Shown: positions 10,215 to 20,582, counted from the first letter of the stretch. The stretch is 64,000 bases of DNA from Alphaproteobacteria bacterium (GCA_009377445.1 WHUA01000002.1:248001-312000), one strand, 5' to 3'. The notes: generated by a model from the sequence alone, not told the origin. A program made the numbers and translations.

Positions 10215-13200
10215 CGGTGATGCCTACCAGCCGCGATACGCCGGCGACCGGGATGGACAGCCAGGCCGGCCGCGAAGACGCCTCGTAGCGGATCTCGTAC
10301 AGCGCCTTCTCCAGCTCGAAGAAGTCGACGAGGCTTTGCGCCACCTGCGGATCGCGCGGATAACCCGGGCTCTTGCCGACGCCGCGGCGATATCCGGCAA
10401 GAAACGCGGCGCGGACCTGCCGCTTCCAATCGCGCACCAGCGGGCGGAGGGTCACCATGTCCGCGCCGCCGTCTTTCGTCGCCTCCGCCAGCGCCGCCCA
10501 GCCGGCATACTCGATGGAGCGCAGCATGCCGCCGACGTCGCGGAGCGAAGAGTGCTTGCGCCGGCGCTCTGGGATCGGCCGGGCGGGCTCGCCTTCGAAG
10601 TCGATGATGTAGAAGTCGTTCTGCGCGACCAGGACCTGGCCGAGATGGTAGTCGCCGTGCAGCCGGGTCTTCACCGCATCGACCTCCGCGGGCAGCATGT
10701 TCTCGATCCGCCACTCCACGACGGACCAGTTGCGAAGAAGCCCATCCGCGAGGACGCGCGCCTTCTCGTCGAGCGCCGCGATGCCGCGGCGGAGCGCCCG
10801 CTTCGCATGGCGCGCCTCGACCCGGATATCCCGCAGCCAGCGCGCCAGGTCGTCCTTTTCGATCTTCTCCGGCGCGAAGGCGCGCGGCGCGCCGCTCATG
10901 CAGAACGCCCGGTGCATTTCGCCGGTACGCCGGCCGAGCGTGGCAAAGGACGCGACGATGCCGGCGTGCTCGCCTTCTGTGCGGGCGCCGACGCCGACCA
11001 GCGCGATCTCGGACAGGTAGCGATCGAGATAGTTGAGCGTGTAGCCCCAGGCGTCGCCCTGGTTCTGGACATAGCCCTGCAGCACGCCGATCGCGGTCGT
11101 CTTGTCCTTGCCGTCCACCAGTTCCACCGAACCGAGCAGCGACGGTGTATGGGGAAAACGCGCGACTTCGCCGAGGAAGTGGCTGATCTCCATTTCCGGA
11201 TGAACTCCCTCCGATAGGCGCCTGAATAATTTCAGTATTCCTGCATTACCTATCAGCAGGGATATGTTGCTCTGCTCCTTTCCGACGCGCTGCATCGCCA
11301 GATCGTTGTCGAAAGCGGCGGGCGAGAAACGATCGGTGCGGCGAAAGACAAGCCGGCTCCCGGACGAAATCTCGTAGTTGGCTTCCTGCGCGATCCCCTG
11401 CAGCAGCATGCGGATGAGGTCCGGGTTATCGACCGCGTCGTGCAGCAGCCCGAGCTCGGGCCCCTTTCGCCCGCGGGCAATGCAGAACGGCAGGTATTGG
11501 TCCAGGAACTCCCCGTCCCTGCGCTCCCACGCGACCGCAAGCGGCAGAAAATAGGACTGAACCGCGCCGCTCTTGAACGACACGTCGAAGACGCAAAAGA
11601 GCACCGTATCGCCCGGCGTCGGCAGCTCGGCATGCCGCGCCAGCTCGATCGACACGATCTCGTCGCCCTTGCCGGCGAACCATCGCTGCTTCGGCAGATA
11701 CTCCGGCAGGAGCTGTTGCAGGATCTGATCGAGCGCATTCGGCGCCAAGGCGCTTTCAAGCCCATCGGGCAGCACGAGCGTGAGGAGGTCCGGCATCGGC
11801 GCGGGAACGTCGATGTGCCACTCGGGCCCGTCCGTCTCCTTGGTAAGGCGGAACCAGTAAAATCCGAAGCTCGCGAGGGTCACGAAATACGGCAGGTCGC
11901 CGATCGGCGGGAACGGGCTGCGGCCGATCATCTCCACAGGCACGCAACCCTTGTAGGCGGAAAGATCGAGTTCCACCGGCTGCGGCGCGCGGGACAGGTT
12001 CGCGATGCAGAGGATGCTTTCGCCCGCGAACTCGCGCACATAGGCGAGCACTTTCCGGTTCCCGGGATAGAGAAAATTGAGGCTGCCGCGGCCGAAGGCG
12101 AGCGACGACTTGCGTACCGCGATCAGGCGCTTCATCCAGCTCAACAGCGACGATGCGCTGCGGCTCTGCGCTTCGACGTTGACCGACTCATAGCCGTAGA
12201 CCGGGTCCATGATCGGCGGCAGGTAGAGCTGCTCCGGTGCGGCGCGGGAGAAGCCGCCGTTGCGGTCGGGCGACCACTGCATCGGCGTGCGCACGCCGTC
12301 GCGATCGCCGAGATAGATGTTGTCGCCCATGCCGATCTCGTCGCCGTAATAGATGATCGGCGTGCCGGGCATCGACATCAGCAGGCTGTTGAGAAGCTCG
12401 ATCTTGCGGCGGTCGTTGTCCAGCAGGGGCGCCAGCCGCCGGCGGATGCCGAGGTTGATGCGCGCGCGGCGGTCGGCGGCGTAGAATTCCCACAGATAGT
12501 CCCGCTCCCGGTCGGTGACCATTTCGAGCGTCAGCTCATCGTGGTTGCGCAGGAATATCGCCCACTGGCAGGTGTCGGGAATTTCCGGCGTCTGGCGCAT
12601 GATGTCGGTTATCGGATGCCGGTCCTCCCGCGCCAGCGCCATGTAGATGCGCGGCATCAGGGGAAAGTGGAACGCCATGTGGCATTCGTCGCCCTCGCCG
12701 AAATAGGGCCGCACGTCTTCGGGCCATTGATTGGCTTCCGCCAGGAACATGCGGTCCGGATAGCGCCCGTCCATCGCCGCCCGGATCTGGCGCACGACCT
12801 CGTGCGTCTCGGGCAGATTCTCGTTGTTCGTCCCTTCGCGCTCGCACAGGTAGGGAATGGCGTCGAGGCGCAGCCCGTCCACGCCGATATCCAGCCAGAA
12901 CTGCATGTTGCTGATCATCGCCTTCACCACCGCCGGATTGGCGAAGTTGAGATCGGGCTGATGCGAATAGAAGCGGTGCCAGTAATATGCCTTCGCCACC
13001 GGGTCCCACGACCAGTTCGATTTCTCGGTGTCGGTGAAGATGATCCGGGTATCGGCGTATTTCTGGTCGCTGTCGCTCCAGACATAGAAGTTGCGGCGCG
13101 CGGAGCCGGGCCGCGCCTCGCGCGCCTGCTGGAACCATACGTGCTGATCCGAGGTGTGGTTGACCACGAGCTCGACGATCACGCGGAGCCCGCGCTTGTG

Positions 13201-13548
13201 CGCCGCGCGCACGAACCGCCGGAAGTCCGGAAGGCTGCCATAGGTGGGGTTGACGTCGCGATAGTCCGAAATGTCGTAGCCGTCGTCGCGCATCGGGGAC
13301 GGATAGAACGGCAGCAGCCAGATCGCCGTCGCGCCCAGCTCCTGCACATAGTCGAGTTTCTCCATCAGGCCGGCGAAATCGCCGACGCCGTTCCCGTCGG
13401 CATCGCAGAACGCCTTGATGTGGAGCTGATAGATGATCGCGTCCTTGTACCAGAGCTCTTGGGCGGCAGCCGGTGCCCACGCGACGGCATCGCATGACGT
13501 TTCCTCCAAGGCCGCCGTTATCTGCGCGTCGGGCACGAGCGGCGGCAT
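10189..13548 (-). CDS. treS: Trehalose synthase fused to maltokinase
   Basis: N-terminal GH13 TreS ([30 protein letters not shown]..., [29 protein letters not shown]) and C-terminal maltokinase ([54 protein letters not shown]). Confidence 0.95.
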   Translation of the reverse strand: MPPLVPDAQITAALEETSCDAVAWAPAAAQELWYKDAIIYQLHIKAFCDADGNGVGDFAGLMEKLDYVQELGATAIWLLPFYPSPMRDDGYDISDYRDVNPTYGSLPDFRRFVRAAHKRGLRVIVELVVNHTSDQHVWFQQAREARPGSARRNFYVWSDSDQKYADTRIIFTDTEKSNWSWDPVAKAYYWHRFYSHQPDLNFANPAVVKAMISNMQFWLDIGVDGLRLDAIPYLCEREGTNNENLPETHEVVRQIRAAMDGRYPDRMFLAEANQWPEDVRPYFGEGDECHMAFHFPLMPRIYMALAREDRHPITDIMRQTPEIPDTCQWAIFLRNHDELTLEMVTDRERDYLWEFYAADRRARINLGIRRRLAPLLDNDRRKIELLNSLLMSMPGTPIIYYGDEIGMGDNIYLGDRDGVRTPMQWSPDRNGGFSRAAPEQLYLPPIMDPVYGYESVNVEAQSRSASSLLSWMKRLIAVRKSSLAFGRGSLNFLYPGNRKVLAYVREFAGESILCIANLSRAPQPVELDLSAYKGCVPVEMIGRSPFPPIGDLPYFVTLASFGFYWFRLTKETDGPEWHIDVPAPMPDLLTLVLPDGLESALAPNALDQILQQLLPEYLPKQRWFAGKGDEIVSIELARHAELPTPGDTVLFCVFDVSFKSGAVQSYFLPLAVAWERRDGEFLDQYLPFCIARGRKGPELGLLHDAVDNPDLIRMLLQGIAQEANYEISSGSRLVFRRTDRFSPAAFDNDLAMQRVGKEQSNISLLIGNAGILKLFRRLSEGVHPEMEISHFLGEVARFPHTPSLLGSVELVDGKDKTTAIGVLQGYVQNQGDAWGYTLNYLDRYLSEIALVGVGARTEGEHAGIVASFATLGRRTGEMHRAFCMSGAPRAFAPEKIEKDDLARWLRDIRVEARHAKRALRRGIAALDEKARVLADGLLRNWSVVEWRIENMLPAEVDAVKTRLHGDYHLGQVLVAQNDFYIIDFEGEPARPIPERRRKHSSLRDVGGMLRSIEYAGWAALAEATKDGGADMVTLRPLVRDWKRQVRAAFLAGYRRGVGKSPGYPRDPQVAQSLVDFFELEKALYEIRYEASSRPAWLSIPVAGVSRLVGITDEQLSASE

Positions 13549-15563
13549 CAGGATGCAACGCGGTAGATTGCGGCCGGATTGTCCGGCGTGAGGCGGATGC
13601 GCTGACGCGCGCCCGTCCAGCTATGCCTCTCGCCGCTCAGCAGCTCCGACACCTCATATACGTGCCCGCCGTCGAGGCCGAGGTCATGCAGCGGTATCTC
13701 AATATCGGCTTCATGCGCATCGAACGGGTCCAGGGACACCGCGACGAGCACCTTGTTCGCGCCGTCCGCCGTCATCTTTCCGTAGAACAGGATCGCGTCG
13801 TCATGCGCGGTATGGAATCGCAGGTTGGCGAATTCCTGCAGCGCCGGATTCTCGCGGCGGATCCGGTTTACCGCCGCGATGTCGTCCTTGATGTGGCCGG
13901 GCCGGTCCCAGTCCCAGACCTTGTACTGATACTTCTCCGAATGCAGGTATTCCTCCGTGCCCGGGATCGGCGCGTTCTCGCAAAGCTCGAAGCCATTGTA
14001 GATGCCATAAAGGGGGGAAAGCGTCGCCGCCAGGACCAGGCGGATCTTGAAGGCGGGCCTGCCGCCGGTCTGCAGGAAGACCGGCAGGATGTCGGGCGTG
14101 TTCGCAAAGAAATTCGGCAGCAGGTATTCCCGGGCCTCCGTCTGGGTCAGCTCGGTGAGATACTCCGTCAGCTCGCGCTTGTCGTTGCGCCAGGTGAAGT
14201 AGCTGTAGGATTGGCTGAAGCCCACCTTCGCCAGCATCTTGAGCATCGGCGGGCGCGTGAACGCCTCCGACAGGAAGACCGCGTCCGGGTACCGCTCCAG
14301 CACGCTGCGGATCATCCATTCCCAGAACGGCACGGGCTTGGTGTGCGGGTTGTCGACGCGGAATGTGCGCACGCCCTGCCCGGCCCAGAACAGGACGACG
14401 TCCCGCAGCGCCGCCCATAGCGCTTCGCGATGCGGGCCGTAGAAGTTGACGTTGACGATGTCCTGATACTTCTTCGGCGGGTTCTCGGCGTATTTGATGG
14501 ACCCGTCGGGCCGGAAGCTGAACCACTCGGGATGCTCCCGGACCCAGGGATGGTCCGGCGCGCATTGAATCGCAAAATCGAGCGCGACCTCCATGCCGTG
14601 GCGGCCGGCCTCCGCGACGAAGCCGCGGAAATCCTCGAGCGTCCCCAGCTCCGGATGAACGGCGGTGTGGCCGCCCTCCAATGCGCCGATCGCATAAGGG
14701 CTGCCCGGATCGTCCGGCCCCGCATGCAGCGCGTTGTCCGGCCCCTTCCTGTGCATGCGCCCGATCGGATGGATCGGCACGAGATAGACGACGTCGAAGC
14801 CCATCGCGGCAATCTCGGGCAGGCGCCGGATGCAATCTTCGAAGGTCGCGCTTTTGCCGGGCTCGCGCCCCTGCGACCGCGGAAACATCTCGTACCAGGC
14901 GGCGAAGCGCGCGCGCGGCCGGTCCGCCACCACTTCGAGGACGTGGTCGTAAACGGCGCCACAGAGGCGCTCCTGGCGCCGCGCCATGATGCCGCGCAAC
15001 TCCGGCGACATGAGAAGCTTGATCCGGCGGCGCGCGTCGTCCGAGGAATCGAACGCCTCGAGCACGCGGTCGAGAGCTTCGCCGGCCGCGCGGTCCCGGC
15101 CGCGCGCCACCAGCGCCCGGCCTTCGAGCAGCTCCAGCGTCAGGTCCTGCCCGGCTTCCGCCTTCTTCTCCACCTCGTGCCGCCAGGATTCGAACTCGTC
15201 CGCCCAGGCCTCGATCGTGTATTCGTAGCGCCCGATCTCGGGCAGGGAAAATTCGCCGCGCCACAAGTCCAGCCCCGGATTCTCGATCGTCATCGGCGTC
15301 TCGTTCCATGGAGACTGGGGGGACCGGCCGGCAAGGCGATGGCGGATCACGACGGCCAGGCGATCGTGTCCTTCCTTGAATACCGTGGCCCGCACCTCGA
15401 AACGCGCGCCGGCCGCGCGCTTGACCGGGAAGCGACCATGGTCGATCTCGGGCTGCACATTCTCGATTACGATCGGGCGGCTCCTCAGCCCCGCCGCAAA
15501 ATCGTGGCCCGCGCGGCCCCGCGACGCGGCGCTGCGTTCGACCGGTCCCGTCAGATCCGCCAT
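13548..15563 (-). CDS. glgE: Alpha-1,4-glucan:maltose-1-phosphate maltosyltransferase
   Basis: PIVIENVQPEIDHGRFPVKRAAGARFEVRATVFKEGHD, ARFAAWYEMFPRSQG, IHPIGRMHRKGPDN, TFRVDNPHTKPVPFWEW. Start set at MADLTGP. Confidence 0.94.
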   Translation of the reverse strand: MADLTGPVERSAASRGRAGHDFAAGLRSRPIVIENVQPEIDHGRFPVKRAAGARFEVRATVFKEGHDRLAVVIRHRLAGRSPQSPWNETPMTIENPGLDLWRGEFSLPEIGRYEYTIEAWADEFESWRHEVEKKAEAGQDLTLELLEGRALVARGRDRAAGEALDRVLEAFDSSDDARRRIKLLMSPELRGIMARRQERLCGAVYDHVLEVVADRPRARFAAWYEMFPRSQGREPGKSATFEDCIRRLPEIAAMGFDVVYLVPIHPIGRMHRKGPDNALHAGPDDPGSPYAIGALEGGHTAVHPELGTLEDFRGFVAEAGRHGMEVALDFAIQCAPDHPWVREHPEWFSFRPDGSIKYAENPPKKYQDIVNVNFYGPHREALWAALRDVVLFWAGQGVRTFRVDNPHTKPVPFWEWMIRSVLERYPDAVFLSEAFTRPPMLKMLAKVGFSQSYSYFTWRNDKRELTEYLTELTQTEAREYLLPNFFANTPDILPVFLQTGGRPAFKIRLVLAATLSPLYGIYNGFELCENAPIPGTEEYLHSEKYQYKVWDWDRPGHIKDDIAAVNRIRRENPALQEFANLRFHTAHDDAILFYGKMTADGANKVLVAVSLDPFDAHEADIEIPLHDLGLDGGHVYEVSELLSGERHSWTGARQRIRLTPDNPAAIYRVAS

Positions 15564-15717
15564 GAGGACGCGCACCTTCCTTGGATTCTTACGACGGGAC
15601 GCAGGCGGCAATCGGCGCCTGCGAGGGTTGGAATCGAATCGCCCATGCGCGGCACCGCCGCGCAATTAATCATCTTCATGAAGTTGCATGCCGTTCCCTA
15701 CGCCCCATATGGTCAAG

Positions 15718-15742
15718 AACACCCGAATAAGGGTGTGGTTCC
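15718..15742 (-). promoter_or_regulatory. EcfG-type (general stress) promoter for the glgE-treS-glgB-glgX-treZ-malQ-treY operon
   Basis: Minus strand GGAAC-CACACCCTTATTCGGGT-GTT (17-nt gap), upstream of glgE. Confidence 0.7.
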
Positions 15743-15823
15743 GCCTCAAATGATTATGTAAAAGGACCGCAGGCGCCACCTATCTGCGAGGATTTCCGCA
15801 TTACGAGCAAAACCCCCATCCCC

Positions 15824-17524
15824 TTGGCGACAGCCAACACGATCGGCCCGTTCCTCGGCCGGACCCGGCTTGCGTACTTCTCGATGGAGATCGCCCTCCA
15901 TCCCGACATCCACACCTACAGCGGCGGCCTCGGCATCCTCGCGGGCGACACCGCGCGATCGGCCGCCGACCTCGAGCTGCCGATGGCGTTCGTCACGCTG
16001 ATCTCGCGCCAAGGCTACATGCGCCAGGAGATCGATGCGTCGGGCGTCCAGACCGAGCACGCGGACCCATGGGATCCCCCCGCGCACGCCACGCCGCTGC
16101 GGGCGAAGGTGGCGGTGACCATCGGCGGCCGCGAGATCTGGATCCGCCCCTGGCTGCATGTCCTGTGCAGCGCCATCGGCCAGACGATCCCGGTACTCCT
16201 TCTCGATACCGATCTCGACGAGAACCATCCCGACGACCGCCGGATCACGGACCGGCTCTATGGCGGCGATCAGGCCTATCGCTTGCGGCAGGAGATCGTG
16301 CTCGGAATAGGCGGCGTGCGCGCGCTGCAGGCGCTCGGCTTCGATATCCAACGCTATCACCTGAACGAGGGGCATGCCGCGCTCCTCGCCCTCGACCTGT
16401 TGCGGCGTCACCCCAGGCCGGCGGATCAGGTCAACACGGGCGAGATCATGTACGACGTCGGCTATGTACGGCGATGCTGTGTCTTCACCACGCACACGCC
16501 GGTCGAGGCGGGGCACGACCGTTTCGATTACGGTCTCGTCGCGGAGCTGCTCGGCAATTACGTCGAGCTGGAGCAGATAAAGCTGCTTGCCGGGGCGGAC
16601 CGCATGAACATGACGCACCTCGCCCTGCAGCTCAGCGGCTACGTCAACGGCGTCGCCGCGCGGCATGCGCAAACGACGACGCGCATGTTTCCCGGCTACC
16701 GGATTCGCGCCGTCACGAACGGCATCCATGTCGCCACCTGGGCGCATCGCGACTTCGCCGAGATGTACAACCGCCGCTTCTCCGCCTGGGCGTATGAGCC
16801 GGAAGTCATGGTGCGGGCCGATCAACTGCCGGACAGCGAGGTATGGGACGCGCATCAGCGCGCGAAGCAGGATCTCATCGAGCTCGTGCGCATGCGGAGC
16901 GGCTGCGACTTCGATCCCGAGGTTCCGACCATCGGCTTCGCGCGCCGCATGACCGCCTACAAGCGGCCCGAGCTGCTGTTCAGCGATCTGGCGAAGCTGA
17001 CCGCAATCAACGACAAGCATCCCTTTCAAGTGGTGCTCGCCGGCAAGGCGCACCCGAACGACACCGCCGGAAAGCACCATATCGAGGCGATTCACAGCCA
17101 TATCGAGACGCTGAAGGGCCGCGTCCGCGTCTGCTATCTCGCCGGCTACGACATGACGCTGGCCAAGACCCTCGTCTCGGGCGTCGACATCTGGCTGAAC
17201 ACGCCCGTCCCGCCGATGGAGGCATCCGGCACGAGCGGCATGAAAGCGGCGCTGAACGGCGTCCTCAATCTCAGCGTCCTGGACGGCTGGTGGCTCGAGG
17301 CATGGATCGAGGGCGTTACCGGCTGGGCGATCGGCGAAGACGGCGCCGCGCAAGCCTCCGCCGATCACCTCTACGGCAAACTGCAGGACGCCGTCCTGCC
17401 GCTCTACTACACCGATCGCAGCCGCTGGATCTGGATGATGAAACAGGCGATCAGCAAGATCGCATACTACTTCAATACGCAGCGCATGATGCGCCGCTAC
17501 GCGGCCGAAGCCTATCTTCTTTAG
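15824..17524 (+). CDS. glgP: GT35-like alpha-glucan phosphorylase (short form)
   Basis: AYFSMEIALHPDIHTYSGGLGILAGDTARSAADLELP, HLNEGHAALLALDLL, MEASGTSGMKAALNGVLNLSVLDGWW. TTG start likely. Confidence 0.85.
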   Translation: MATANTIGPFLGRTRLAYFSMEIALHPDIHTYSGGLGILAGDTARSAADLELPMAFVTLISRQGYMRQEIDASGVQTEHADPWDPPAHATPLRAKVAVTIGGREIWIRPWLHVLCSAIGQTIPVLLLDTDLDENHPDDRRITDRLYGGDQAYRLRQEIVLGIGGVRALQALGFDIQRYHLNEGHAALLALDLLRRHPRPADQVNTGEIMYDVGYVRRCCVFTTHTPVEAGHDRFDYGLVAELLGNYVELEQIKLLAGADRMNMTHLALQLSGYVNGVAARHAQTTTRMFPGYRIRAVTNGIHVATWAHRDFAEMYNRRFSAWAYEPEVMVRADQLPDSEVWDAHQRAKQDLIELVRMRSGCDFDPEVPTIGFARRMTAYKRPELLFSDLAKLTAINDKHPFQVVLAGKAHPNDTAGKHHIEAIHSHIETLKGRVRVCYLAGYDMTLAKTLVSGVDIWLNTPVPPMEASGTSGMKAALNGVLNLSVLDGWWLEAWIEGVTGWAIGEDGAAQASADHLYGKLQDAVLPLYYTDRSRWIWMMKQAISKIAYYFNTQRMMRRYAAEAYLL

Positions 17525-17578
17525 GCACGCACGGATCTGCTGTCCGGTTCAGCGGCAATCGGGCGGATATGCTGGTGC

Positions 17579-17669
17579 GCATGGACTCGCGGAACAAGTC
17601 CGCGAGTGACGATTTTATTTATAACCAAATACTTATCGTCATTGCCGCACTTGTTGCGGCAATCCACGG
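17579..17669 (+). repeat. Twin-palindrome dispersed repeat, copy 1
   Basis: ACTCGCGGA-ACAAG-TCCGCGAGT (17585-17607) and ATTGCCGCA-CTTGT-TGCGGCAAT (17641-17663) with an AT-rich spacer. Inverted second copy at 43908-43999. Confidence 0.85.
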
Positions 17670-17879
17670 ACGGATGCTGAAGCCGCATCGGTTTCGCGTA
17701 TTGGGACGGCGTATTGGGATGATCGATTGCGATATCGATACGGCCTCCACGCATATTTCCCCCGCAACTAACCCTCCTTCGATGCGTTAACAAATAGACG
17801 AGACGTGCGCCGCTTTTACGGCGCCGGAAGCGAATGGCGGAGCAGAGCCAGGCGATGACATGGAGGGTAGAGGCAAACA

Positions 17880-19283
17880 GTGGGCCGACTGATAATCGCT
17901 TCCAACCGGGTACCCGAGTCTGACGGAGGTACCGGCGCAGGGGGGCTCGTCGTAGCCGTCCGGGCGGCCTTCGAGCATTCCGACGGATTATGGTTCGGCT
18001 GGAGCGGAAAGTTCGCGAATTCGTCCTCCGAGCATGCGACGGTAATGGAAGCGGACGGTTTCACGCTCGCCACGATCGATCTCACCCATAACGAAATCGA
18101 GGGATACTACGAAGGTTTCGCCAATCGCACTCTTTGGCCCGCGCATCACGGCCGCCTCGATCTCATGCGCATCGATCACGACGACTACCTCACATACCGC
18201 CGGGTCAACGCACGCTTCGCCAAGGCATTGCAGCCTCTCCTGAAGACCGGCGACACGATCTGGGTACACGACTACCACCTCATGCCGCTCGGCGCGGAGC
18301 TTCGCCGCCTCGGCGTGAGCGCCAAGCTCGGCTTCTTCCTGCACATACCCTTCCCGCACAAGGACATCTGGGCCGCGCTGCCTTGGCACAGCGAGCTGCT
18401 GGACGATTTGTGCGCCTACGACCTCGTCGGATTTCAGACGCCGGATTGCCAGGTCAACTTCAGCGAGGCCGTACAGGGTCGAGAGGCGGACGCCGCCGGC
18501 GAACGGCCAATCCGCGGCCACAATGCCGGCCGAGAGCCGCAAAGCGGCTGCTTTCCGATCAGCATCGACACGAAGGGCTTCGCCGCGCTGGCCGCATCGC
18601 CTCAGGCCGAGCGCTGGCGCCAGCACTTCGCGAACTGCATGGGGAACCGTAGCTGGGCGATCGGGGTGGAGCGGCTCGACTACACCAAGGGGCTTGCCGA
18701 GCGCCTCAAGTCTTTCGAGGCTCTCCTCTATCAAGCGCCCGAGCTGCATGGAAAGCTGTCGCTGGTGCAGATCGCCGCGCCATCGCGCGAGAATGTCGCC
18801 GAGTACCAGGCGACGCTCGCCACGCTCGACAGGCTTTCGGGCCGGATAAACGGACGCTTCGGGCGGCTGGACTGGACGCCGATCCACTACATCAACCGGT
18901 CGTTCACCCACACGCAGCTTGCCGCGCTCTACCGTGTCTGCCGGATCGGCGTGATCACGCCGTTGCGCGACGGCATGAACCTGGTCGCGAAGGAATATGT
19001 CGCGGCGCAGGATCCGGACGACCCCGGCGTGCTGATTCTGTCGAAGTTCGCCGGCGCCGCCCGCGAGATGCCCGACGCCCTGATCGTAAATCCCTACGAT
19101 GCCCGCGACGTCGCCGGCGCCATGCAGGCCGCCTTCAAGATGACGCAGGCCGAACGGCGCTACCGCTGGGCCGGCCTGATGTCCCGGCTCGAGGAGCACG
19201 ACGTGCACCGGTGGTGCAACGACTTCCTGTCGGCGCTCGCACCCGCCCAGTTCGCGGCGGACGTCATCGCTGCCGCCGACTGA
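17880..19283 (+). CDS. otsA: Trehalose-6-phosphate synthase
   Basis: GRLIIASNRVPESDGGTGAGGLVVAV, WVHDYHLMPLGAELRRLG, GVERLDYTKGLAERLKSFE, LRDGMNLVAKEYVAAQDPDDPGVLILSKFAGAA. GTG start. Confidence 0.95.
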   Translation: MGRLIIASNRVPESDGGTGAGGLVVAVRAAFEHSDGLWFGWSGKFANSSSEHATVMEADGFTLATIDLTHNEIEGYYEGFANRTLWPAHHGRLDLMRIDHDDYLTYRRVNARFAKALQPLLKTGDTIWVHDYHLMPLGAELRRLGVSAKLGFFLHIPFPHKDIWAALPWHSELLDDLCAYDLVGFQTPDCQVNFSEAVQGREADAAGERPIRGHNAGREPQSGCFPISIDTKGFAALAASPQAERWRQHFANCMGNRSWAIGVERLDYTKGLAERLKSFEALLYQAPELHGKLSLVQIAAPSRENVAEYQATLATLDRLSGRINGRFGRLDWTPIHYINRSFTHTQLAALYRVCRIGVITPLRDGMNLVAKEYVAAQDPDDPGVLILSKFAGAAREMPDALIVNPYDARDVAGAMQAAFKMTQAERRYRWAGLMSRLEEHDVHRWCNDFLSALAPAQFAADVIAAAD

Positions 19284-19329
19284 TACGCCGGCATTTCCCG
19301 CCTCTACCGATCGCGATTTACAGCCCACG

Positions 19330-19360
19330 AAAAAAGAGAGCCCCGGCCGAAGCCGGGGCT
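19330..19360 (-). terminator. Intrinsic terminator, minus strand
   Basis: Minus strand AGCCCCGGC-UUCG-GCCGGGGCU followed by CUCUUUUUU: 9-bp stem, UUCG tetraloop, U6 tract. Confidence 0.88.
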
Positions 19361-19414
19361 GAGGGGTTAGACACTAGGGTGATCTAGGAAAAGTGGGGAG
19401 GTCCTTAGATCATC
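19330..19414 (-). ncRNA. Candidate EcfG-dependent sRNA 1 with anti-SD loop
   Basis: EcfG-type promoter at 19444-19420, then hairpin GAUCUA-AGGACCUCCCCACUUUUCC-UAGAUC, then the UUCG terminator. No ORF. Confidence 0.7.
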
Positions 19415-19419
19415 ACAAA

Positions 19420-19444
19420 AACACCGATGCTCGCGATTTGTTCC
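19420..19444 (-). promoter_or_regulatory. EcfG-type promoter for sRNA 1
   Basis: Minus strand GGAAC-AAATCGCGAGCATCGGT-GTT. Confidence 0.7.
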
Positions 19445-19628
19445 AAAGAATCTTTCGATTCCGCCGCGACCGGCGGGCGATGGTAGGCCTACCTCCTGAA
19501 ACCGTTACTTGTGCTACACCGCTAAAGTGTTACCCTGATCGAAACTGATCTGGCGTGCGCTGGAGTTATCGGCAAAAAGCATTTCAAAAAATCGATGATC
19601 CTCGTTCCGCTCCCCAGTGGAGGCAAAC

Positions 19629-19802
19629 ATGGATGATCGTAGCAATGAGACGGACACATCCTACATCGAAGCGGGCCAATCCGCGGTCCGGCTGATGAAG
19701 CAGATGGCGGAAATGATACCGCTGCGGTCCGACAGCCGGAAAATACGTGAGCAGATTCTGCGTATTGAACAAGTGTTCGACCGGGACAAATCCAGTCCGT
19801 AG
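19629..19802 (+). CDS. Small conserved-looking protein, paralogue of 28313-28492
   Basis: MDDRSNETDTSYIEAGQSAVRLMKQMAEMIPLRSDSRKIREQILRIEQVFDRDKSSP. GTGGAGG upstream. Confidence 0.7.
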   Translation: MDDRSNETDTSYIEAGQSAVRLMKQMAEMIPLRSDSRKIREQILRIEQVFDRDKSSP

Positions 19803-19871
19803 CCGCCGCCGCCCGGTCGCGGCGCGCCCGGCGCACGAGACCGCCTGCTTTCGCGAAACTCGGCGCTGCGC

Positions 19872-20582
19872 ATGACGACGCCCGGCTTCCTCGCAAGGCT
19901 GGGACGGCGTGAGCTTTCGCTGCTGTTGCTGCTATGCCTGGCCGCGGGAAGCGCCTGGATCTTTATCGAAATCGCCGACGAGGTCGTCGAAGGCGAGCTG
20001 CACGAAATCGACAGGGCCATTCTGCTCGCGCTTCGCACGCCGGGAAATCCCGCCGATCCACTCGGTCCCGGCTGGCTCCAGGAAATGGGCCGTGACATCA
20101 CGGCGCTCGGCGGCACTTTGGTGACGACGCTGGTGACATTGGCGGCCGCGGGCTTTCTCGCCCTCCAGGGCAAGCGGCGCGCGGCGGTCTTCGTGACCGT
20201 GGCCATCTTCAGCGGCACCATTCTCGGCTGGCTGCTGAAGTCCGGCTTCGACCGCCCGCGCCCCGACCTGGTGCCGCACGGATCGATCGTCAGCTCGAGC
20301 AGCTTTCCAAGCGGGCATTCCATGACCGCGGCGATCGTCTACCTCACGCTGGCGGCGGTGCTGATCCGGGTCCAGACGCGGCGGCCGCTGCAGCTCTATC
20401 TGCTGTCGCTCGCGCTGCTCATCACGATCGCCGTCGGCGTCAGCCGGGTCTATCTCGGCGTCCACTGGCCCAGCGACGTGCTCGCCGGATGGACCGCAGG
20501 CGCGGCATGGGCCGTGCTCTGGTGGGCCATCGCCCTTTGGATGCAGCGAAAGGGCGAGGTCGAGATGGGGCCCGAAGCGTAG
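19872..20582 (+). CDS. PAP2-family phosphatase, membrane
   Basis: KSGFDRPRPD, SSSFPSGHSMTAAIVY, GVSRVYLGVHWPSDVLAGW: PAP2 signature motifs. Confidence 0.93.
   Translation: MTTPGFLARLGRRELSLLLLLCLAAGSAWIFIEIADEVVEGELHEIDRAILLALRTPGNPADPLGPGWLQEMGRDITALGGTLVTTLVTLAAAGFLALQGKRRAAVFVTVAIFSGTILGWLLKSGFDRPRPDLVPHGSIVSSSSFPSGHSMTAAIVYLTLAAVLIRVQTRRPLQLYLLSLALLITIAVGVSRVYLGVHWPSDVLAGWTAGAAWAVLWWAIALWMQRKGEVEMGPEA

Noticed and set aside
771-13497. Long antisense ORFs (771-2021, 2489-4126, 4087-6096, 6543-8810, 9000-10220, 11440-13497 on plus strand)
   Set aside because: They lie opposite clearly recognisable trehalose/glycogen enzymes and have low-complexity Arg/Ala/Pro-rich translations, typical shadow ORFs in high-GC DNA.
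17583-17615. EcfG-type promoter for otsA (GGAAC at 17591)
   Set aside because: The -10 position reads TTT rather than GTT, and the GGAAC is part of the dispersed palindrome, so it is probably coincidental.
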